Below, piece by piece: positions 1-7,457 of a stretch of DNA of 10,961 nucleotides. The notes beneath the pieces were generated by a model that ran no database searches, was not told the origin of the DNA, and saw only the letters and a list, made by a program, of their open reading frames with translations. Positions within the stretch are counted from its first letter, which is position 1, and each line of letters starts with the position of its first letter. The DNA is taken from positions 1 to 10,961 of the forward strand of contig DAOVDN010000015.1 in assembly GCA_030669465.1 (NCBI GenBank), in the 5' to 3' direction. Source of the stretch: Desulfobacterales bacterium (GTDB lineage: Bacteria; Desulfobacterota; Desulfobacteria; Desulfobacterales; ETH-SRB1). A program made the translations under genes and the position numbers.

Positions 1-1617
1 AAAGTAGAACTTGAAAACCTTCAGACACAAATTCGGCTTACAGAACTAGAAACAGACATCGGACAACAGGGCATCAGGTGGGTTCGCGGCCACCTCCATT
101 TTGAGCAAGGTGATCTGGAAAGGCAACTGCAGAGCCTTGAAAAGGAGAGGGCTGAATTACAAAAGCGTCTGAAAAGATTACTGCGTGAACAAAGAGAGGT
201 AGAGGCGGCCTGGCTCCTGGCCCAGAAAAAGACATCAAAGGCTGGAAACGAAAGTGAGCTTGCCGCAGCCTCTGCCTTCCTTAAAGCACGGGAGGCATGG
301 CGCGAAACTTATCAAAGGGTTCTAGAGCAGGCTGAGCACATGTTGCATCTTCTGAACCAGAGGGAGCAGGTTTGGAAAAGACGTTATGAGCTTGTCAAAA
401 TTGAGGTAAGTCATGAACAACTTGATGTCTGGCGCAAAGATGCCGAGGCTCAAATCAACCGTATTGATGGAGTCCTGGCTTTACAACAAAGCTATGGAAC
501 CAACTTACAGTCTCAGATTGCGGCTTTAGAAAAACAAGTTTCAGAAGAGGGCGTACATCCAGAGATCAGACAACATTTGCAGGAACAGCGGCGTGCTCTT
601 CGAAGGCTGGCTGAACGAAGTCTTGAGTATCTATCAACACTGCTGGCCACCAAAGAGGTAAATCGCAGGCTTCTTGATGAAATTGCTTCAAGACGTGAGG
701 ATATTGCGTTGTGGAAGAAGGTCCTGGTCGTCGGAAGCGCGGCAAAGGAAGTTTGGAATTTTGAACTATGGGTGATTGATGACCAGGCTGTGACCGTGAG
801 AAAGGTCGCGATCGCTCTGTTCATTTTCGTCTTCGGCCTTTTCACGGTTAAGCACTTCACGCGGGTCATAAAGAACCGTCTCTTGCCTCGAATGAACCTG
901 GAAGCAAGCGCCGCAGCCGCGCTTGAAAAGATAACCTATTACCTTGGCTTGCTAATGGTCGTTCTTTTTGGCTTACGCATGGTTAATATTCCACTTACGG
1001 CCTTTACTTTCCTCGGCGGTGCTATTGCTATTGGCGTGGGTTTTGGCGCTCAGAACCTCATCAACAATTTTATCAGCGGATTCATTATCATGGCCGAGCG
1101 CCCGATCAGTATCGGCGACATGCTTGAAATGGAAGGAAACTTTGCAGTAGTTGAGGAAATCGGCGCGCGTTGCACAAAAATTCGAACGTCAGGCAATGTC
1201 CATATTCTTGTCCCCAACAGCAGCTTTCTTGAAAAGAATATCACAAACTGGACTCTTTCCGATCATCTTATCCGCTCAAAGGTGACCGTTGGCGTTGCTT
1301 ATGGTTCTCCGGTCCGCGAAGTTGAGCGCCTTTTGAATAAAGCGGTTTCGGAACACGAAAAGGTCCTTAATGCGCCTGAACCTTTCGTGCTTTTCAATGA
1401 TTTCGGGGATAATTCTCTCGTATTTAATGTCTATTTCTGGATCAAAATCGATCGCATCATGGATCGCCGGATAATTGAAAGCGATGTTCGATTCCGTATT
1501 GATGACTTGTTTCGTGAAGCAGACATCGTCATTGCTTTCCCTCAGAGGGATATCCATCTTGATACCACAAGGCCCCTGGAGTTCAAGATTTTAAATGCCA
1601 ATGGTCCGACCGATTGA
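1..1617 (+). CDS. MscS-family mechanosensitive ion channel with long coiled-coil N-terminal region (5' partial)
   Basis: The frame is already open at base 1, so the gene begins upstream; the first in-window ATG (340) is an internal methionine. The 538 visible codons start with about 225 residues rich in Glu, Gln, Lys, Arg and Leu, typical of a coiled-coil, probably periplasmic, region as in large MscK/KefA-type channels. Hydrophobic segments follow at about residues 265-285 and 310-330. Then comes the Gly/Ala-rich pore helix (LGGAIAIGVGFGAQNLINNF, about 338-357) running into SGFIIMAERPISIGD, a strong signature of the MscS pore and the start of its beta domain. VPNSSFLEKNITNW and the terminal FPQRDIHL are also family hallmarks. 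Such channels sit in the inner membrane and open under membrane tension to release solutes on osmotic downshock. The end is only 8 bp from the convergent radical SAM gene. By eye this gene is more GC-rich than the rest of the window. Subfamily is uncertain because the N-terminus is missing. Confidence 0.93.
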   Translation, partial: KVELENLQTQIRLTELETDIGQQGIRWVRGHLHFEQGDLERQLQSLEKERAELQKRLKRLLREQREVEAAWLLAQKKTSKAGNESELAAASAFLKAREAWRETYQRVLEQAEHMLHLLNQREQVWKRRYELVKIEVSHEQLDVWRKDAEAQINRIDGVLALQQSYGTNLQSQIAALEKQVSEEGVHPEIRQHLQEQRRALRRLAERSLEYLSTLLATKEVNRRLLDEIASRREDIALWKKVLVVGSAAKEVWNFELWVIDDQAVTVRKVAIALFIFVFGLFTVKHFTRVIKNRLLPRMNLEASAAAALEKITYYLGLLMVVLFGLRMVNIPLTAFTFLGGAIAIGVGFGAQNLINNFISGFIIMAERPISIGDMLEMEGNFAVVEEIGARCTKIRTSGNVHILVPNSSFLEKNITNWTLSDHLIRSKVTVGVAYGSPVREVERLLNKAVSEHEKVLNAPEPFVLFNDFGDNSLVFNVYFWIKIDRIMDRRIIESDVRFRIDDLFREADIVIAFPQRDIHLDTTRPLEFKILNANGPTD

Positions 1618-1624
1618 AATTGGC
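1597..1624. terminator. Weak hairpin over the convergent gene ends
   Basis: GCCAAT (1597-1602) pairs with ATTGGC (1619-1624) around a 16-nt loop that includes the channel gene's TGA. It is the only dyad seen at the 8-bp tail-to-tail junction. There is no T-run after it on either strand, so calling it a terminator is a weak inference. Confidence 0.2.
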
Positions 1625-1625
1625 T

Positions 1626-3350
1626 CTAAAGAGAATGAAATTTTCTGGCAAAGACCGACTCCTTTTCAAGGTCGCCCAATGCACTATAACAGTTTGCAAT
1701 ATAGCAGATAGCTTCTTTTGAATCTTGAAACTTTAGAAAATATGAAAGAGCCTTAGCATATTGCCTTAAATTCATATAACTTATCCCTAAACAGATATTC
1801 AACTGCTGGCTGTCCGGGAAATATTTGAGGCCTTTTCCGAGCATTCTGATCGATTCTTCGTAGGCCCTGTTTTTTTGTTTAAGAACGCCCAATCCCAGGT
1901 AGGCTCGATGATCAGGATAATAATCCAGAGATTTTATGTATAACTTTTCGGCAATTTTGTCTTTATCTTTGATAGCTTCGATGCCGGCATATTCACCATG
2001 GTCAAAGGTCATGCCAAGTCTTGAACAAAAATCAGAATGCATTTTGTAAAATTCTTTTTTATCTATCAGCTCAATTTCCTCTACAAAGCTGGGAAGATTT
2101 TCATAAAAGTCTGTCCTGAGCCTTTTTCCAAAAGCCAGTATCAATTCCCGGGATAAATGAGGATCGCTTTCAAAATACATAATATCTTCTATGCGTTTCA
2201 ACCAGATATCATCTGTAATCCTGGTTTTTTTCTTAAAATCCGAATAAAGGGCGGTTCCCGGAAATATATCGAGGATGTAAAAGATAATGCTCATAGGTTT
2301 GATCTCATGGATTAAGTCTATGGTATCCTGAATGGTTGCCCAGTTTTCTCCTGGAGAGCCATAAATAAAATATGCCCTGGCCAGGATGCCGTATTTTGTA
2401 GTTAGACTAAAGGCTCTTTTGATCTGATCTGTCTTGATGTTTTTGTTCAGCAGGTTTCTTATCTTCTCAGAACCACTTTCCACTCCATAACTGATCTGAA
2501 TACAGCCGGCCTTTCTCATCCAGCATAAAATTTCCTCGTTCACATAATTGACGCGAGAAATCGCCACCCAGACAATTTTAAGGTTTCTCTCCAGAATTTT
2601 CCTGCAAATTTCGATTACCAGATTCTTTTTGAAAGTAAAGGTGTCATCTGAAAAATAAAAAAATGTAACACCTCTTTTATAGAGAAGTTCTAGCTGATTA
2701 ACAAAGTATTCAGGAGAGTGAAATCTGACCTTATGTTGCCACAGTTTGGGCGATCCGCAAAAAGTGCAATTTCCGGGGCATCCTCGAGATAAAGAAACAT
2801 GCTGATATTTAAAATACTTTGCCGGAATAGGCAGTTTATCAAGATTGCGAATTGGATCGCTATGCTCTGTCTTTACAGCCTTGCCCTCTTTCCTGAAAGC
2901 AATCCCTTTGATACTCTCAATCCGGTCATAATCCTGTTTTTCGATACATTTTACCAGATTTAAGAAAGTGTATTCGCCTTCTCCTATAACTGCAAAGTCG
3001 ATCTGCCTGAAATGCGTTAAAAGATGCTTCCACAAAAATGTAGTGCCGATCCCGCCAAAAACAATTTTTACCTTTGGATTAATCTCTTTTGCAATTCGAG
3101 CAATCTCTATGCCGCCCCAACGGTTTGCATGCAAGATGGAAAAACCGATCACATCGGGCCTCTTTTCAGCAAAAGTCTCTTTGATCCTTTGAGGTGTTTT
3201 GTTGATATTATACCAGTTCAGTATTTCAACATCGTAATTATTCTCTTTCAAAAAAGCGCCCACATAATAAACACCAATGGATACGACGCTTACGTCTTCC
3301 TCATGAATCCTCTCTTCAAGACAATATGGATGTATAAGCAGTATCTTCAT
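1626..3350 (-). CDS. B12-binding-domain radical SAM protein with C-terminal TPR repeats
   Basis: This 574-residue protein starts with a Rossmann-like cobalamin-binding domain (about 1-140: MKILLIHPYC, then VIGFSILHANRWGG, IVFGG and VIGEGEYTF). The radical SAM core (about 180-400) has the cluster motif CPGNCTFC with Cys191, Cys195 and Cys198 as the expected [4Fe-4S] ligands. Further core motifs are FSDDTFTF, ISYGVESGSEKIR and YGSPGE. Residues about 461-570 form three or so TPR-like helix pairs (AYLGLGVLKQKNRAYEESIR; LNICLGISYMNLRQYAKALS; CYIANCYSALGDLEKE). The family makes 5'-deoxyadenosyl radicals and often methylates or rearranges unreactive carbons with cobalamin; the substrate here cannot be read. 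No DxHxxG cobalamin motif is visible, as is usual in this class. The ATG lies 9 nt after the HD-GYP stop with no clear Shine-Dalgarno, which suggests translational coupling. The TPR tail suggests a protein partner or carrier-bound substrate (inference). Confidence 0.93.
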   Translation of the reverse strand: MKILLIHPYCLEERIHEEDVSVVSIGVYYVGAFLKENNYDVEILNWYNINKTPQRIKETFAEKRPDVIGFSILHANRWGGIEIARIAKEINPKVKIVFGGIGTTFLWKHLLTHFRQIDFAVIGEGEYTFLNLVKCIEKQDYDRIESIKGIAFRKEGKAVKTEHSDPIRNLDKLPIPAKYFKYQHVSLSRGCPGNCTFCGSPKLWQHKVRFHSPEYFVNQLELLYKRGVTFFYFSDDTFTFKKNLVIEICRKILERNLKIVWVAISRVNYVNEEILCWMRKAGCIQISYGVESGSEKIRNLLNKNIKTDQIKRAFSLTTKYGILARAYFIYGSPGENWATIQDTIDLIHEIKPMSIIFYILDIFPGTALYSDFKKKTRITDDIWLKRIEDIMYFESDPHLSRELILAFGKRLRTDFYENLPSFVEEIELIDKKEFYKMHSDFCSRLGMTFDHGEYAGIEAIKDKDKIAEKLYIKSLDYYPDHRAYLGLGVLKQKNRAYEESIRMLGKGLKYFPDSQQLNICLGISYMNLRQYAKALSYFLKFQDSKEAICYIANCYSALGDLEKESVFARKFHSL

Positions 3351-3359
3351 GTTTTGAAC

Positions 3360-4886
3360 TTATTGACTTACAATCTTCCCATCTTTGTAAAGTTTTTGAA
3401 ATGCATCTACAACATCAGGATCAAATTGAGTTCCTGCTTGCTTTTTGATTATCTCTAATATTCTATCTTCATCCATCTTTTTCCTGTAAGCTCGATCAGA
3501 AGACATGGCATCGTAAGCATCAGCCACGAAAAGCACGCGGGCAAGCAAGGGAATCTCATCCTTTTTTAATCCATCCGGATACCCTCTTCCATCAAAGCGT
3601 TCATGATGATGTCTTATGATCTGCTGCTCTTTATTCCACAATCCAAGTTGCCCTACTATGCTTGCACCAATAACCGGATGTTCCTTGATTATCTCAAATT
3701 CCTCATCCGTAAGCTTCTCGGGTTTCAGCAGAATGTCGTCCCTGATACCTATTTTGCCGATATCATGAAGGTGCCCGGCAAAATTGAGAATATCAAGTTC
3801 TTCTGCGGTGCAGCCTATTTCTTTGCCTATAGCAATGGCCATATGGGTCACTCTGTTTGAGTGCTGTTGTGTATAGGGATCCTTTGCCTCTATAGCCTTT
3901 ACAAATGCATAAAGGGTTGAGAAAAGATTTTCGTAAATATTCTCATACAGAGCAAGATGCTCAATTGCATATGCTGCGTTATGTGCCATAACTGAAAGAT
4001 AATACAGATCTTTTTCAGCAAAACGAGTATCGTCATTTTTAATAGATGCGGTCAATACGCCAAATATCTTTTTTCGGATTGTCAGCGGGACCACCATAAA
4101 GGAGAGTATGTCCGCAGACAAGCCCCGCGCCCCATTATTCTCCGAAACCAGAAGCGGTGTCTCATCTGCCACTATTTCCATTATTAACAGCTCAGCGGCT
4201 TTGCTTGCATCGGAGCTGCTTTTAGGTCCTGAAATGGTTGAATCAACCGCTGAAACCGCAACCTCAAACGGCTTTTTCACAGCCTCATTGATTACATAAA
4301 ACCTCGATTCGTCTGCATGTGTAATTTCTATTGTCATGTCAACTATTCGTTTGAACATATCGGAACTTGAACTGATTGTAGCAAAGTCACTCATTATCTT
4401 GTTTAAGATATTAAGCTCCTCAACCCTATAGAATAGCTCCTTATTTAATTTCTCAAGCCGTGCTTTCCCTTCAACCTCCTTTTTTAAAAAAATATTCTTT
4501 ATAAAAAGCTGCCGTTCACGTAAAACGCGCCTCAAGCAAAGATCCATTTGATTAAGGTCAACCGGCTTGATCAAGAAATCAACAACACCATTTTTAAGGG
4601 TCATGATAGTATTATCCAGGGTAGGATAACCCGTCATAACAATTACCGGTATCGTATTATCATGCTTCATTATATATTCAGCCAGTTCAAGCCCATCCAT
4701 TTTGGGCATATTGATATCGGTAAAACAACAGTCGATTCTTTCTTTTTCCAGAATCTTTATAGCCTCAAGCCCATTTTTTGCAGTAACTACCTGATACCCC
4801 TTGTGCTGAAAATACTCATTAGCTATATACAAAACATGTTCTTCATCGTCCACAAAGAGGACTTTTTCTTTTTTTCCATCGTCCAT
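3360..4886 (-). CDS. Response regulator: REC-GAF-HD-GYP, probable cyclic-di-GMP phosphodiesterase
   Basis: The 508-residue protein has three domains. The receiver (about 7-120) carries the acidic pair D13/D14, phospho-acceptor D57 (FTDINMPKMDGLE), T85 (VMTGYP) and K107 (LIKPVD), all intact. A helical linker (about 120-160) leads to a GAF-like domain (about 165-310). The HD-GYP domain (about 315-505) has H342 (QQHSNRVTHM), H374-D375 (LHDIGKIGI), H403 (EHPVIGASI), HHHERFDGRGYP at 426-437 and D456 (VADAYDAMSSDR). The metal-binding and GYP residues are therefore all present and it should hydrolyse c-di-GMP in the cytoplasm, switched by a histidine kinase not seen in the window. GAF may bind a small ligand. 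The start ATG at 4886 is supported by GGGATT about 9 nt upstream, inside a tandem repeat. It lies 13 nt after ftsK and 9 nt before the radical SAM gene, so the three are probably co-transcribed. Confidence 0.95.
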   Translation of the reverse strand: MDDGKKEKVLFVDDEEHVLYIANEYFQHKGYQVVTAKNGLEAIKILEKERIDCCFTDINMPKMDGLELAEYIMKHDNTIPVIVMTGYPTLDNTIMTLKNGVVDFLIKPVDLNQMDLCLRRVLRERQLFIKNIFLKKEVEGKARLEKLNKELFYRVEELNILNKIMSDFATISSSSDMFKRIVDMTIEITHADESRFYVINEAVKKPFEVAVSAVDSTISGPKSSSDASKAAELLIMEIVADETPLLVSENNGARGLSADILSFMVVPLTIRKKIFGVLTASIKNDDTRFAEKDLYYLSVMAHNAAYAIEHLALYENIYENLFSTLYAFVKAIEAKDPYTQQHSNRVTHMAIAIGKEIGCTAEELDILNFAGHLHDIGKIGIRDDILLKPEKLTDEEFEIIKEHPVIGASIVGQLGLWNKEQQIIRHHHERFDGRGYPDGLKKDEIPLLARVLFVADAYDAMSSDRAYRKKMDEDRILEIIKKQAGTQFDPDVVDAFQKLYKDGKIVSQ

Positions 4887-4893
4887 TGTTTGA

Positions 4894-4924
4894 AATCCCT
4901 CAATCCCTCAATCCCTCAATCCCT
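4894..4924 (-). repeat. 8-bp tandem repeat (GGGATTGA, 3.9 copies) across the ftsK stop codon and the next gene's RBS
   Basis: On the minus strand the unit GAGGGATT repeats with exact period 8 over 31 bases. It encodes the last residues of FtsK (EGIEGLRD), contains the ftsK TGA (4900-4902), and its last copy supplies the GAGGGATT purine block just upstream of the HD-GYP ATG at 4886. Both roles can be read directly from the sequence. Confidence 0.95.
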
Positions 4925-7059
4925 TCATATCCCAGGACAAGAACCTCTCTTGGCTTGACGCCATCTGAAGGACCGACAATCCCTTCTTTTTCCATTACCT
5001 CAATAATACGGGCCGCCCTGTTATATCCTATATGCAAATGACGCTGAATCATAGATATTGATGCCTGTCTTGTCTTTGTAATGAGCGCTACAGCATCATC
5101 ATATCTTTCGTCATATTCCAGGCTCTCTGACACAGCCTTTTCTTCTGCGGATGCTTTAGTTACATCCTCGTTGTATTCCGGTTTTTTCTGATCTCTCAAA
5201 AATTCTGTGATCCTTGCAATCTCCGGTTCTGATATGTATGCACCATGGATACGCTGAAGCTTTGCAGTACCCGGAGGCATAAAAAGCATATCTCCATTTC
5301 CAAGCAGGTTCTCAGCACCGTTTGTATCGATTATAGTCCTTGAATCTGTCTTGGAAGAGACCTGGAAGGTAAGACGGGTAGGAAAATTAGCCTTGATGAT
5401 CCCTGTCAACACATCTACCGAGGGCCTCTGTGTGGCAAGTATCAAATGAATGCCGGCAGCCCTTGCCATCTGAGCAAGGCGTGTTAATGCAAGCTCCACA
5501 TCACGTGAAGCAACCATCATAAGATCCGCAAGCTCATCAATAATGATAACAATAAGGGGGAGTTTTTCACAAATCTCTTCTTTTGCATCTTTTTTTTCCT
5601 TATCTATCTTCCGGTTGTACTGCTTTATATTTCTTACCTTCTTTTTCGAAAGCAGTTCATATCTTCTCTCCATTTCATGCACAGCCCAGAAAAGGGCGCT
5701 AGTTGCTTTTTTTACATCCGTTACCACAGGAGTAATAAGATGCGGTATCCCATCATAGCCTGAAAGCTCTATCCTTTTTGGGTCTACCATAATAAGCTTT
5801 ATTTCATCAGGAGTCGATTTGTACAAAAGACTGCAAACCATGGCATTTAATGCCACACTCTTGCCTGTTCCTGTTGCACCGGCAATTAATAGATGCGGCA
5901 TTTTGTCCAGCTCTGCAACCACAGGATTTCCTACGATATCCTTACCAAGGCAGATGGTAAGCTCGGATTTTGATTTTTCAAAAACACTGGATACAATAAT
6001 ATCCTTGAATTTCACAATCTCCCTTGCGGCATTTGGAATCTCAATTCCGATCACGGCCTTTCCGGGAATCGGCGCTACAATTCTGATACTTGTTGCACGA
6101 AGAGCAAGGGCAAGGTCATCTGTAAGGCCGACTATTTTGTTAATCTTCACACCCGGAGCAGGTTCATATTCAAAGGTTGTAATGACAGGACCAGGCAATA
6201 CAGTAATAACTTTTCCCTTTACACCAAAGTCTTCGAGCTTCTTTTCAAGCACTTTTGACTGCATTCGCAAATTTTCATCATCAGCAGGAGTAGATCTGTT
6301 TTGGGAGTTGTCCAGCAAATTTACAGAAGGGAGTTGAAATCCTGCTTCAGTGCGCATAAACTCGAATACTTTCTGTTTTGGAACCGGAACCTCCTTAATC
6401 AGCTTTGAGTCGGAGGCCTTGATTTTTATTTCCCGGTCTTTCCCGGCAACCAGATCTTTTTTTATTTTCAAACGCTTTTTTGCTTTTTCCCTTCGTTCTT
6501 TCCACATAATAAACAATGTTGTTATCCGGTCTGTGGAAACAACAACGGCCTTCCGGCAGCGTTTCGCAAAAACTAGCAGGGAAAAACCAGTGGCCAGAAT
6601 AAAACCGATGATCCACATAAGAATCAGTATAACCGCGGCGCCTGTAACATTCGAATACTTTATGAGAAATGATTTTAGGGGAATTCCTATTATGCCTCCT
6701 GATGAAAAACTTTTTCCAAATACAAGAAAATGGTTTTGCTGGAATGCAAGAAGGCTTCCTGTGGTTACAACGAGGAGGATTCCGCCTAAAATTGTCAAAA
6801 CAATTGCCCTGCCCGGGTGATCACCAAAAAAATGGATGCTCGACAAAAGGAATAAAATCGGGATCCAGAATGCACCTAATCCGAACAGTCCTATAAGAAT
6901 GCCCGAAGTATGGGCTCCAACCACACCAAAAAGGTTGTGAATATTATCCGCTGCTCTTGCATTGTGAATTGAAGGATCTACAGGGCTGTATGACAGAAGA
7001 CTGCCTAATGTGAAAATAACGAGAAAAAATAGAAAAATTCCGACAATTTCCTTGCGCAT
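4900..7059 (-). CDS. ftsK: DNA translocase FtsK/SpoIIIE
   Basis: The 719-residue protein fits a compact FtsK. The N-terminus has about four membrane helices (about 5-25, 50-75, 87-107, 138-165), then a charged, short linker (about 185-260). The alpha domain (about 262-370) includes VITTFEYEPAPGVKINKI. The beta motor domain has Walker A GATGTGKS at 394-401, KLIMVDPKRIELSGYDGIPH, Walker B VIIIDE at 504-509 and the LATQRPSVDVLTGIIKANFP signature. The gamma winged-helix domain (about 648-705; SISMIQRHLHIGYNRAARII) recognises orienting sequences on DNA. It pumps chromosome ends through the division septum and helps dimer resolution at dif. The ATG at 7059 is preceded by GAAGAAGAGA, a plausible ribosome-binding site. 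The final residues after REVLV are encoded by an 8-bp tandem repeat and look like an add-on tail. A 398-bp gap separates it from rnj; no convincing promoter was found there. Confidence 0.97.
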   Translation of the reverse strand: MRKEIVGIFLFFLVIFTLGSLLSYSPVDPSIHNARAADNIHNLFGVVGAHTSGILIGLFGLGAFWIPILFLLSSIHFFGDHPGRAIVLTILGGILLVVTTGSLLAFQQNHFLVFGKSFSSGGIIGIPLKSFLIKYSNVTGAAVILILMWIIGFILATGFSLLVFAKRCRKAVVVSTDRITTLFIMWKERREKAKKRLKIKKDLVAGKDREIKIKASDSKLIKEVPVPKQKVFEFMRTEAGFQLPSVNLLDNSQNRSTPADDENLRMQSKVLEKKLEDFGVKGKVITVLPGPVITTFEYEPAPGVKINKIVGLTDDLALALRATSIRIVAPIPGKAVIGIEIPNAAREIVKFKDIIVSSVFEKSKSELTICLGKDIVGNPVVAELDKMPHLLIAGATGTGKSVALNAMVCSLLYKSTPDEIKLIMVDPKRIELSGYDGIPHLITPVVTDVKKATSALFWAVHEMERRYELLSKKKVRNIKQYNRKIDKEKKDAKEEICEKLPLIVIIIDELADLMMVASRDVELALTRLAQMARAAGIHLILATQRPSVDVLTGIIKANFPTRLTFQVSSKTDSRTIIDTNGAENLLGNGDMLFMPPGTAKLQRIHGAYISEPEIARITEFLRDQKKPEYNEDVTKASAEEKAVSESLEYDERYDDAVALITKTRQASISMIQRHLHIGYNRAARIIEVMEKEGIVGPSDGVKPREVLVLGYEGIEGLRD

Positions 7060-7125
7060 AAGTCTCTTCTTCAGTAACAGTTCACGGGTTCAGAGGTTCA
7101 GAGTTCACCGAAAATCTCAACCGTT

Positions 7126-7286
7126 GATTCGGGCTACCAACTTAAAGCGGGACAATTCGTAGGGTGGGCAATGCCCACCATCAATGGGCGATCGCTGCAA
7201 ACTGCGTAGATTGGTGGGCAGTGCCCACCCTACTGTAACTCTTTGAGATTACAAGGTGTCACGCCTTAAGTCGGTAGCCTTGATTC
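7126..7286. repeat. Palindromic REPIN/MITE-like element with GTAGGGTGGGCA arms
   Basis: The inner arms are 7159-7179 (GTAGGGTGGGC...) and 7212-7232, which match as inverted repeats with one mismatch; each arm is also a near-perfect palindrome by itself (GGTGGGCA/TGCCCACC). Outside them an imperfect inverted repeat continues: 7126-7154 (GGCTACCAACTTAAAGCGGG) against 7257-7286, read in reverse as GGCTACCGACTTAAGGCGTG. Two inverted palindromes around a short spacer is the form of a REPIN. No transposase is present, so movement would need one supplied in trans. The spacer carries GCGATCGC (7188-7195). Confidence 0.85.
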
Positions 7287-7385
7287 ATAAGCTCTGAACT
7301 TTGCTCACGACTTCGGGCTGAAGAGTCAAATTCAGGATATAACGGATTCGTCCATACACAAGATTGTGGAATAATTAGATGGGGA

Positions 7386-7404
7386 AACAAACACGGAGTT
7401 TGTT
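7386..7404 (-). terminator. Possible weak stem-loop downstream of rnj
   Basis: AACAAAC pairs with GTTTGTT around a 5-nt loop. It lies 54 bases past the rnj stop. On the minus strand it is followed by TCCCC instead of a T-run, so it may be only a 3'-end stabilising hairpin. Confidence 0.2.
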
Positions 7405-7457
7405 CATTCCATTAAGGTTAACGAAAAAAGCAACCCTGAACCTCTGAACCTTTTTTA

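Larger units (their letters stand above)
7087..7450. repeat. 15-bp perfect inverted repeat bordering the rnj-ftsK gap
   Basis: GGTTCAGAGGTTCAG (7087-7101) and its exact reverse complement CTGAACCTCTGAACC (7436-7450) lie about 330 bp apart. Each arm is itself a near-double 8-mer (GGTTCAGA). The right arm starts 7 bases beyond the rnj stop codon; the left arm lies 27 bases upstream of the ftsK start. Confidence 0.9.
7060..7457. other. 398-bp intergenic region filled by nested palindromic repeats
   Basis: No gene is supported here. It holds a 15-bp inverted repeat near each border, a large imperfect inverted repeat, and two copies of a GTAGGGTGGGCA palindrome. A 7-bp stem with a 5-nt loop (7386-7404) lies on the rnj 3' side but lacks a clear T-run. 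No good -35/-10 pair for ftsK was found. Confidence 0.8.

Noticed and set aside
340..1617. ATG at 340 as the real start of the channel gene
   Set aside because: The same frame is open to base 1 with continuous coiled-coil-type coding sequence, so 340 is internal.
5819..6337. 172-codon open frame on the plus strand
   Set aside because: It is antisense to the ftsK motor domain, low in complexity (Ser, Thr, Ile-rich) and lacks any motif; a shadow of the real gene.
7060..7457. Search for a CRISPR array or structured RNA gene in the largest coding-free gap before ftsK
   Set aside because: The repeats are inverted and nested, not regularly spaced direct repeats; no tRNA-like or riboswitch-like conserved core was recognised.
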